This document shows positions 57,290 through 64,000 of a stretch of 64,000 bases of DNA, piece by piece (positions within the stretch are counted from its first letter, which is position 1; each line of letters begins with the position of its first letter). A program made the position numbers and the translations under genes. The stretch covers positions 124,001 through 188,000 of the forward strand of contig NZ_RJVB01000001.1 of NCBI RefSeq assembly GCF_003751505.1. The letters run 5' to 3'. The DNA is from Erwinia sp. JUb26. Lineage in GTDB: Bacteria; Pseudomonadota; Gammaproteobacteria; Enterobacterales; Enterobacteriaceae. The notes under the pieces were generated by a model that had not been told where the DNA came from, searched no databases, and worked only from the letters and a program-made list of their open reading frames with translations.

Positions 57290-58717
57290 ATGTCCGCCCC
57301 ATCCCTTTCTGCCCCACATTACCGCCGGATTGCTGAAATGCTGCGCCAGACCCTGGCTTCAGGAGCTCTGCGGGTCGGTGACCGGATGATCTCCGCACGT
57401 AAACTGGCCGAACGCGAACAGGTCAGCCTGCCCACGGCGCTGGAAGCGCTCCGCTGTCTGGAGGCCGAAGGGCTGATCGTTGCGCGCCCGCGATCGGGCT
57501 ACTTCGTTAGCCGGGTAACCACGGCCTGTGGCAAACAACACTTTCCTCCTGCATCCGGTCCGGTACCGGTGACCCTGTCAGCCGTGGCCCGTTCAATATT
57601 CAGTAGCGCTGAAACCCGGCTGGTCCCGCTTGGTGCGGCGCTGCCCGATCCCGCCTGGCTACCCGGGGCGACGCTTCAGCGCGCGTTACATGCGGCAAGC
57701 CGTCGACTGGATGCGCACGGGCAGAGCTACAGCCTGCCGCCGGGCAGGGCCGATCTGCGCAATAATATCGCCGCACGCGCCGCGCAGTGGGGAGCCCGGT
57801 TTAGTGCGGACGATGTGATCATCACCGCCGGTGCCACCCAGGCGCTGCGCCTGGCGCTGCATGCGGTCTGCCAGCCTGGCGATGTCGTGGCGATTGAGCA
57901 GCCCGCCTACTTCGGCACGCTTCTGCTGCTGGAAGACCTTGGCCTCAAGGCATTGCAAATTCCCACCGATACCATGGAGGGCCTGCTGCTGGCACCGCTG
58001 GAAGACGCCATTCTGCGGCATCGTCCTGCGGCCGTACTGGCCTCGCCGACGGTGCAAAATCCGCTCGGCGCCAGTATGCCGGTCGCAAAAAAGCAGGCGC
58101 TGGTTGCGCTGATGGAACGTGCAGGCATCCCGCTGATTGAGGATGATGTCTATGGCGATCTGGTCGGCGAGGGGCAACGGCCTCCGGCCTGCAAGGCGTT
58201 CGATCGGAGCGGTAATGTGATTTACTGCAGCTCATTGTCCAAAACTCTGGCACCGGGCTGGCGAATCGGCTGGATTACTGCCGGGCGCTACCATGAGAAG
58301 GTGATGCAGGCGCGGATGGCCGGGGAGTGGGCCGGTGCGCCGCTGCTGGAAGCCGCAAGCAGCGAGATCCTTGCCAGCGGCGACTACGAGCGACATCTGC
58401 GCCGCCTGAAGTCACGGGTGGCAAAGGGGATAAAAGCGGTCATCGCCCGGGTTGAGGCGAACTTTCCGCCTGGTACGCGCGTGACCATGCCCGCTGCCGG
58501 TTTTCTGCTGTGGGTCGCGCTTCCCCCGCAGGTCAACGCGCTGGAAGTGCATCGCCGCGCGCTGGCGCTGGGCATCGGCGTCAGCCCCGGTCCGCTGTTT
58601 TCCCCCGGTGCGGAACTGCAGAACTATCTGCGGTTGAACTGCGCCAACGAACCCACCCCGCAACTGCTGAGTGCGGTGGATCGGATCGGCGAGATTTGCC
58701 GCGAACTGGCCGGGTAG
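57290..58717 (+). CDS. MocR-family GntR/aminotransferase regulator
   Basis: A 475-residue fusion of an N-terminal GntR winged helix (about residues 8-75: SARKLAEREQVSLPTALEALRCLEAEGLI) and a fold-type I PLP aminotransferase domain (PPGRADLRNNIAARAAQWG, the PLP lysine in CSSLSKTLAPGWRIGWI). MocR proteins sense PLP-amine adducts and usually control a neighbouring gene; the divergent N-acetyltransferase gene is the candidate target. The C-terminus is complete. Confidence 0.9.
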   Translation: MSAPSLSAPHYRRIAEMLRQTLASGALRVGDRMISARKLAEREQVSLPTALEALRCLEAEGLIVARPRSGYFVSRVTTACGKQHFPPASGPVPVTLSAVARSIFSSAETRLVPLGAALPDPAWLPGATLQRALHAASRRLDAHGQSYSLPPGRADLRNNIAARAAQWGARFSADDVIITAGATQALRLALHAVCQPGDVVAIEQPAYFGTLLLLEDLGLKALQIPTDTMEGLLLAPLEDAILRHRPAAVLASPTVQNPLGASMPVAKKQALVALMERAGIPLIEDDVYGDLVGEGQRPPACKAFDRSGNVIYCSSLSKTLAPGWRIGWITAGRYHEKVMQARMAGEWAGAPLLEAASSEILASGDYERHLRRLKSRVAKGIKAVIARVEANFPPGTRVTMPAAGFLLWVALPPQVNALEVHRRALALGIGVSPGPLFSPGAELQNYLRLNCANEPTPQLLSAVDRIGEICRELAG

Positions 58718-58821
58718 GGCGCAGCACTGGCGAAGAAAAACCTGTCCATCAATTAATCTTTTGCGCATGATGACGACAGAAGTCGATGGATTTATCTTCG
58801 TATTAACCCGCAGGAGTGTTT

Positions 58822-59559
58822 ATGCCAGACAGAGTAGCAACCCCGCCGTTGTATTACCGTAGCGAAGGAAAAGGCCCCTTAGTCATCATGATCCACGGCC
58901 TGTTAATGGATGGGCAGTGTTGGAGAAATAACGGCGTTATCTCCGCGCTCAGCTCGTCTTTTCACGTCGTATGCCCCGATTTAATCGGCCATGGCGCAAG
59001 CGATAAGCCAGATAACCCGGCGTTGTACAGCAGAGAGAATCAGGCACTCTCCATTGTGAATCTGATGGATGAGCTGGGCTATGAAAAAGCGCACGTCGTC
59101 GGCTATTCAGCCGGAGCCTGGCTGACTTTGGGACTGTTAGATTTATACCCACAGCGCCTGAGTTCCGTGGTTTTAGGGGGATGGGACTGCCTGAAAGGAC
59201 TGCCTGAAACCCCTTACGGCAAACTCACGTTTGATATGTTTATATCCTTCGCTCGCGAAACCGCACCGGAATTGACCCGCTCGCTTTCAGCGCAGGATGA
59301 AAAGGGTGTGGAGCACTTTTTCAATGCGCTGAGTCGGCCACCTGAAAATGTGGAGCCGCTGTTTACGCGCAGCACGCCTAAATTGCTGTGGGCAGGAACG
59401 CGCGACCCGTATTACGCAGCCATGGCCGAATTGGCCGAGAAGCAGGGCATCCCGCTGATTTCCGGGGCAGGGGATCACCTGAGCGAAGCGAATCATCCTG
59501 ATAAGAGCACGATCGATAAGCTACTCAGATTTATTCTCGACCCGCGAATGTCTGTTTAG
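58822..59559 (+). CDS. Alpha/beta-fold hydrolase
   Basis: A 245-residue alpha/beta hydrolase. The oxyanion-hole motif is IHGLLMDGQCW, the nucleophile S96 in VVGYSAGAW, the acid probably in AGTRDPYY and the histidine in GAGDHLSEAN. Substrate unknown. GCAGGAG lies 5 nt before the chosen ATG; an in-frame ATG 6 bp upstream is less well placed. It is a single gene, not obviously in an operon with the MocR gene 104 bp upstream. Confidence 0.85.
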   Translation: MPDRVATPPLYYRSEGKGPLVIMIHGLLMDGQCWRNNGVISALSSSFHVVCPDLIGHGASDKPDNPALYSRENQALSIVNLMDELGYEKAHVVGYSAGAWLTLGLLDLYPQRLSSVVLGGWDCLKGLPETPYGKLTFDMFISFARETAPELTRSLSAQDEKGVEHFFNALSRPPENVEPLFTRSTPKLLWAGTRDPYYAAMAELAEKQGIPLISGAGDHLSEANHPDKSTIDKLLRFILDPRMSV

Positions 59560-59828
59560 CCTACGGCTAATGGCGCAGTTTCGGTCAGCCCCTGGCACGG
59601 GTGCATGCAATTAATAAATGTTCTCATCGCCGGGCCGATCGTTCTGTATGCGTGATGGGCACAAAGCGCCGTGCCCGTTACCTTCACTCTGCAACGGGTC
59701 TTTTGCCTCACCCCTCGAGCGTGGACTTGAATATCCCTGACATGTCATCATGTGCATTGGTTAAATTTTTGTATACGTAGCCGCAGGCTATAGCAGATAC
59801 AAATGGCACATGTATTCAGGTGAAGAAA

Positions 59829-61070
59829 ATGGCGTACTTGGACTATTTATTTAAGTTTATGGAAGGGAATCCGGCGCTGGCCGTGGGGTTTAATATCATC
59901 CTGCTGATCGTTTCAGGCATGTTTACCCACATTTTGTGCAAATTCCTGTTGATCAAAGTGGTGCGCAGGGTCTTCTTCGCCAGCCATAAACACGATGTGC
60001 CGCTGGAGAAAGATCGCCGCATCGCCGAAAAGCTGTCCAACTTTATGCCGGTGATTATCGTCTATTACCTCCTGCAGCTTATGCCGAATATGCCGGCATC
60101 GCTGGTCACGGCGATTAATACCTTCTGCGGCATTTTGTTCTTTATTTTCCTGTCGGTGTTCTTTAATGAAATGCTGGATATCGTTAACAGCTCTTATTTG
60201 CGTAAGAGCAAGCGTAAAAACCATTCGATTAAAGGTTACATCCAGATAGGGAAGATATTAATTCACGTTATTGCGGCGATTATGATCCTCGCGGTGATGT
60301 CGAATAAATCACCCGCTATTATTATTTCCAGCCTGGGTGCCGTGGCGGCGGTGCTGATGCTGGTGTTTCAGCATACGCTGCTGTCGCTGGTCGCCAACGT
60401 CCAGCTTTCATCCAATGACGTTCTGCAACTGGGCGACTGGATTGAGATGCCCGACAAGAATCTCAGCGGCGAGGTGACCGACATCGCGCTGCACACCATT
60501 ACCATCCGCAACTGGGATAATACGATCTCACGTATCCCGACCAAAAACTTCCTGACTGAAACCTACACCAACTGGCAGGCGATGTTTTCGTCCGGTGCGC
60601 GGCGGATTATGCGCAGCACCAGTATCGATCAGCATTCGGTTAACTTCCTGTCGCAGGAGATGCTGGCCCCGATGTTGTCCATTCGCGGGGTCAACGAACC
60701 GCTGGCGAAACTGCTTGATGGCCGCGATCCCACCGGCGTGGCGGATAGCTGGTTTATCGATAACGGGCTGACTAACTTAACGCTGTTCCGCCATTATTTA
60801 ATGACGTATCTCGCCGAGCGGCCGGATATCATTAAAGATATGTACATCGTGGTAAGAACGTTGAAACCGTCTCCGTCCGGCATGCCGCTGGAAATATATT
60901 GCTTTACCTCATCGATTTATTGGATGGATTACGAGAATACGCAGTCCGCGATCTTCGAATACATAACCGCCGTGGCGGGGAAATTCTCCCTGCGTCTGTA
61001 CCAGTACCCGGCGGGGCACGACTTCTGGCGTTTATCGCAGGAGAGCAGCGGCCGTGATGGCGCGCGATAA
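59829..61070 (+). CDS. MscS-family mechanosensitive channel, YbdG-like
   Basis: A 413-residue protein with about five membrane helices in the first 190 residues, then the MscS pore-lining and beta domain (SPAIIISSLGAVAAVLMLVFQHTLLSLVANVQLSSNDVLQLGDWIEM) and a large cytoplasmic part ending HDFWRLSQES. The pattern RNWDNTISRIPTKNF and LPLEIYCFTSSIYWMDYENTQ matches E. coli YbdG (MscM type) more than MscS itself. The ATG at 59829 follows AGGTGA; a GTG 9 bp upstream is possible. It helps relieve hypo-osmotic stress. Confidence 0.87.
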   Translation: MAYLDYLFKFMEGNPALAVGFNIILLIVSGMFTHILCKFLLIKVVRRVFFASHKHDVPLEKDRRIAEKLSNFMPVIIVYYLLQLMPNMPASLVTAINTFCGILFFIFLSVFFNEMLDIVNSSYLRKSKRKNHSIKGYIQIGKILIHVIAAIMILAVMSNKSPAIIISSLGAVAAVLMLVFQHTLLSLVANVQLSSNDVLQLGDWIEMPDKNLSGEVTDIALHTITIRNWDNTISRIPTKNFLTETYTNWQAMFSSGARRIMRSTSIDQHSVNFLSQEMLAPMLSIRGVNEPLAKLLDGRDPTGVADSWFIDNGLTNLTLFRHYLMTYLAERPDIIKDMYIVVRTLKPSPSGMPLEIYCFTSSIYWMDYENTQSAIFEYITAVAGKFSLRLYQYPAGHDFWRLSQESSGRDGAR

Positions 61071-61111
61071 ATTTCCTGCGGGCCTGCCTGTCAGGCAGGC
61101 CCTGCCACTCC

Positions 61112-61597
61112 TTATTTCTCCCTTTCCTCTAACGAAGAAAAATCAATAACGAACTGTTTAAGCAGGCATTCAAGCTGCAGACGATCGTCCTGCTGCCAGT
61201 GCTGAAAGACCTTCTGGTAAATTTCTTCGCGCGCTGCGTCAATCTTATCGGTCATCGCTTTACCCACTGCAGTGATAACGGCCTCATTGATCCTCTTATC
61301 TTTCGCGTTCTTCTGCCGCTGTGCCAGACCCGCTTCTTCCAGCTTTGCGACCTGACGGCTGACCGTGGTGTAGTCGCGGCCGACTCTGTCAGCCAGTTCG
61401 ACGACACCAATAGGTCCAAATCGGCTGATTTGTACCAAAAGAGGAAACAGCGCGCGATCGAGATTAATTGTCGACGCTTTAATCATTAATTCATCACGTT
61501 GGGGACGGTTAAACACGCCAACGATAGTGAGTAATGCATCATGCAGGTCAGAAAAATCTTGGGGTTTATGTGTATTTTGCACGCTTTTTATTGACAC
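61112..61597 (-). CDS. MarR-family regulator
   Basis: A 161-residue winged-helix repressor. The core is SRFGPIGVVELADRVGRDYTTVSRQVAKLEEAGLAQRQ (about residues 59-96) followed by the wing KDKRINEAVITAVGKAM. It is divergent from a quinone-oxidoreductase gene; the 67-bp gap holds nested inverted repeats over a TTGACA box, so it likely represses both itself and the oxidoreductase. The ligand is unknown. Confidence 0.9.
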   Translation of the reverse strand: MSIKSVQNTHKPQDFSDLHDALLTIVGVFNRPQRDELMIKASTINLDRALFPLLVQISRFGPIGVVELADRVGRDYTTVSRQVAKLEEAGLAQRQKNAKDKRINEAVITAVGKAMTDKIDAAREEIYQKVFQHWQQDDRLQLECLLKQFVIDFSSLEEREK

Positions 61598-61652
61598 CGT
61601 CTGTAGCTGAATTTAATGTGTGCATTATACACATAAACCATATTAGCTACAG
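61591..61652. promoter_or_regulatory. Nested MarR operator and promoter
   Basis: Inner arms ATGTGT (61616-61621) and ACACAT (61629-61634) lie inside outer arms CTGTAGCT (61601-61608) and AGCTACAG (61645-61652), with centres only about 1.5 bp apart. A consensus -35 TTGACA is at 61591-61596 and a TTTAAT-type -10 overlaps the inner palindrome. Confidence 0.65.
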
Positions 61653-61664
61653 GTGAACATTCAG

Positions 61665-62621
61665 ATGAAAGCAGCGATTATCAACCAGCAGGGCGCACAG
61701 CCGGTGTACGGTGAGTATCTCGATCCCCAGGCCAGCGATCGTCAGGCCGTTATTACCGTCACAGCCGCCGCGATTAGCCAGCTGGCAAAATCACGCGCGG
61801 CGGGCAAGCATTACAGCGCGATGACCTCCGCTCCCTTCATTCCCGGCATTGACGGCACGGGTTACCTCAGCAACGGCGATCCGGTGTACTTCCTGTCATT
61901 CAACGCTCCCTGGGGAAGCATGGCGGAGAAGACACGGGTTTCACTCGACAAGGTTGTGCACTTACCCGCAGGTCTGGATCCTGTACTTGCAGCGGCGATC
62001 GCCAATCCCGGGATGTCATCCTGGGCTGCGTTAACGCGACGGGCATGTTTACAACCAGGCGAAACGGTTCTCATCAATGGCGCAACCGGCACGTCGGGTG
62101 GTCTGGCCGTCCGAATCGCTCGCAGTCTGGGTGCCGGGAAGATTATTGCAACGGGGCGAAATAAAGATGTCCTGACAAAATTACGCGAAGAGGGCGCTGA
62201 TGTTGTTTTCACGCTGGATTCCCTGCCATCCGTATTACCGGCCCTGATGGCTGAAGGTATTGACGTGGTGCTTGATTATCTCTGGGGGCAAAGCGCGCTG
62301 GATATTATGACTGCGGCAGTTGCCGGTGGCGCAAAAACCGTACGCTTCGTTCAGATTGGTTCTCTCAGCGGTCAGGAAATCACCCTGCACAGTAAATTGC
62401 TGCGCTCATCAGGGCTGACGCTGATGGGCAGCGGGCTGGGTAGCGTTTCAGATGCAGAATTGATCGCCGCAATAGGTGAGCTTTTTAAGGCAGTATCAAA
62501 CCATGGCTTGTCTGTTCCATATATACAGCGTCCTCTGGAAGAGGTGGGAGAAGCCTGGTCCGAAGACGACAGTCGTTGCCGGACCGTTCTTATTCCCTTC
62601 AACGAAGCTGTCAGTAAATAA
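61665..62621 (+). CDS. MDR-family NADPH:quinone oxidoreductase-like protein
   Basis: A 318-residue zinc-free medium-chain dehydrogenase. The GroES-like N-terminal part is followed by the nucleotide-binding motif LINGATGTSGGLAVRIARSLG (about residues 137-157) and VLDYLWGQSALDIM. Family members reduce quinones or enones with NADPH. The ATG at 61665 follows AGGTGA by 6 nt; a GTG 12 bp earlier is the alternative. It is controlled presumably by the divergent MarR protein. Confidence 0.87.
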   Translation: MKAAIINQQGAQPVYGEYLDPQASDRQAVITVTAAAISQLAKSRAAGKHYSAMTSAPFIPGIDGTGYLSNGDPVYFLSFNAPWGSMAEKTRVSLDKVVHLPAGLDPVLAAAIANPGMSSWAALTRRACLQPGETVLINGATGTSGGLAVRIARSLGAGKIIATGRNKDVLTKLREEGADVVFTLDSLPSVLPALMAEGIDVVLDYLWGQSALDIMTAAVAGGAKTVRFVQIGSLSGQEITLHSKLLRSSGLTLMGSGLGSVSDAELIAAIGELFKAVSNHGLSVPYIQRPLEEVGEAWSEDDSRCRTVLIPFNEAVSK

Positions 62622-62902
62622 CTCTCACCAACAGGATCAACGCCTGGCATCAAGATTAATTCAGGCGTTTCAGATTGGGTGTCTGGCGTATCGGGACTGG
62701 CCGTAACGCGGACCCGCTGTCTCATCCATGCCCGCTCGGACTCACTTTACCATCATTTCAAATCTGCAACGATGAGTTGCAAACCCTTCTATTTTGAAAA
62801 TTCCCGCTCGCAGATATGCTTCTCTCATCGCGACAACACCCGTCGTCGCCAACGACAGATGACCCAATAAATCTATCCACACCTAATTTAAGGAATGACA
62901 TC

Positions 62903-63652
62903 ATGAGTAAAAAACTTGCAGATAAAATTGCGTTAGTGACCGGCGGCAGCACTGGTATTGGGCTGGCATCAGCACAGGAACTGGCAGCGCAGGGCGCCAC
63001 CGTTTATATCACCGGCCGTCGTCAGGAAGAACTGGAAACCGCCGTGGCCTTAATCGGACCATCGGCCAAAGCTATCCGGGCAGACGCCTCTGTTCTGAGC
63101 GACCTCGATACGGTGTTTTCTACTATCCTGAGCGAATCCGGCAGGCTTGACGTGCTGTTCGCCAACGCGGGCGGCGGCGACATGATGCCACTGGGCGCGA
63201 TTACCGAAGAGCACTTTGACCGCATTTTCGGCACCAACGTGCGGGGCGTGCTGTTCACCGTGCAGAAAGCGCTGCCGTTGATGGCCAAAGGGGCTTCCAT
63301 CATTCTGACCGGCTCAACGGCGGCGGCGAAAGGCACCGCCAGCTTCAGCGTTTACAGCGCGAGTAAGGCCGCCGTCCGCAGCCTGGTCCGCTCGTGGGCG
63401 CTTGACCTGAAGGACCGTGGTATCCGTGTCAATGTGGTCAGCCCTGGGCCAATCCGCACGCCGGGCCTGGGCGGTCTGGTACTCGAAGAGCATCGGCAGG
63501 GGCTGTTTGACGCGCTGGCGGAAGGGGTACCGCTGGGGCGCTTAGGCGAACCGGAAGAGATCGGTAAAACCGTGGCGTTTCTTGCCTCCGGGGAGGCGAG
63601 TTTCATCAACGCCGCGGAAATTTATGTTGATGGTGGATTAGCGCAGATTTAA
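62903..63652 (+). CDS. Short-chain dehydrogenase/reductase
   Basis: A 249-residue classical SDR. The cofactor motif is TGGSTGIGLASAQELA near the N-terminus, NAG is in LFANAGGGD, the serine in ILTGSTAAAKG and the catalytic YxxxK in VYSASKAAV. The C-terminus YVDGGLAQI is typical. AAGGA precedes the ATG by 8 nt. It follows the quinone oxidoreductase after 281 bp; the substrate is unknown. Confidence 0.9.
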   Translation: MSKKLADKIALVTGGSTGIGLASAQELAAQGATVYITGRRQEELETAVALIGPSAKAIRADASVLSDLDTVFSTILSESGRLDVLFANAGGGDMMPLGAITEEHFDRIFGTNVRGVLFTVQKALPLMAKGASIILTGSTAAAKGTASFSVYSASKAAVRSLVRSWALDLKDRGIRVNVVSPGPIRTPGLGGLVLEEHRQGLFDALAEGVPLGRLGEPEEIGKTVAFLASGEASFINAAEIYVDGGLAQI

Positions 63653-64000
63653 TTCACTGTTGGAGCCACTGCCTTAAATTCAAGTCATCACGGCATTTGG
63701 ACTCGAAATGCCGTTTTAAGATAACTGACTGAGGCGCTTAAGCGACGTGTCGGCGTTAAATTAAAACGCTGCACGTCCAGTTCCAACCCGCACCTCACCA
63801 ACGCATCTCCTGCACCATCACCGTGCGCCCAACTCTGCCTGGCAACCCCTCCTGAACGCCCGCGAAGAACAATACCCCTTAGTGGGTAATCAGATTCTCT
63901 TATTTTACCGCCTGTTAGACGGTCAGTAATAAGCCACTCGATAGTTTGTCAATTTCTGGCACGTCAATTGCAAAGATATCTGCGTCAGAGTGAAAACTTA
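63653..64000. other. Right-edge non-coding region
   Basis: No gene is supported in these 348 bp. They hold the SDR terminator and, near 63733, a GCGCTTAAGCG palindrome like the one before aspS. The region beyond about 63900 is AT-rich and may be the upstream region of a gene outside the window. Confidence 0.6.
63691..63717 (+). terminator. Terminator after the SDR gene
   Basis: Perfect 8-bp stem CGGCATTT/AAATGCCG with a 7-nt loop and a short TTTT tail. Confidence 0.75.

Overview
The window is chromosomal DNA of an enterobacterium, most likely Erwiniaceae (Erwinia/Pantoea group). Gene content and order match the E. coli backbone at several places, but the combinations (hexR-zwf-eda without edd, otsBA beside argS, a single hemB-chrR block) look Erwinia/Pantoea-like. 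This placement is inferred from synteny remembered from E. coli, not from a database search. Layout from left to right: (1) 1-2456 holds a phoA alkaline phosphatase cut by the window edge, then an LtrA-family membrane protein. (2) 2480-12317 is an accessory block ending at a tRNA-Ser(GGA) gene. It contains a complete type 1 fimbrial operon on the minus strand (LuxR-type regulator, then fimA-fimI-fimC-fimD-fimF-fimG-fimH), a 760-bp AT-rich intergenic region rich in palindromes, a MarT/FidL-like membrane regulator pair, and a 180-bp tandem repeat array. Each repeat carries the last 17 nt of the tRNA and a copy of its terminator. (3) 12548-20894 carries ghrA, ycdX and ycdY, an EamA exporter with a CaiB-type CoA-transferase, a glutamine amidotransferase, an aldB-like aldehyde dehydrogenase and chrR. 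(4) 21150-36029 carries hemB, an EthD-like protein, otsBA (trehalose), argS, yecM, malY/patB, cutC, a secreted unknown, gldA, cmoBA, yecN, yecE and yecD. A candidate sigma-E promoter and MicL-type sRNA lie within and after cutC. (5) 36394-53731 is a conserved core: aspS-nudB-yebC-ruvC-ruvAB, znuBC/znuA-mepM-lpxM, mdfA, pykA, hexR/zwf-eda. (6) 54007-63652 is a more variable set: a glutathione transferase with a divergent LysR regulator, a chromosomal Qnr-like pentapeptide repeat protein, an arylamine N-acetyltransferase divergent from a MocR regulator, an alpha/beta hydrolase, an MscS-family channel, and a MarR regulator divergent from a quinone-oxidoreductase/SDR pair. How the genes work together: the Fim proteins are a full chaperone-usher pathway, with the adjacent LuxR and ToxR-like regulators as plausible controllers. 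ZnuABC, MepM and LpxM link zinc uptake to envelope growth. RuvABC resolves Holliday junctions. HexR-Zwf-Eda-PykA form a central carbon module. CmoA and CmoB build the tRNA cmo5U34 modification. No prophage, transposase, integrase or CRISPR array was found. The most unusual structures are the tRNA-tail repeat array, the changed FimH mannose pocket, the regulator fused directly to the fim operon without a phase switch, the chromosomal qnr-like gene, and a combined ruvC terminator/ruvAB LexA site.
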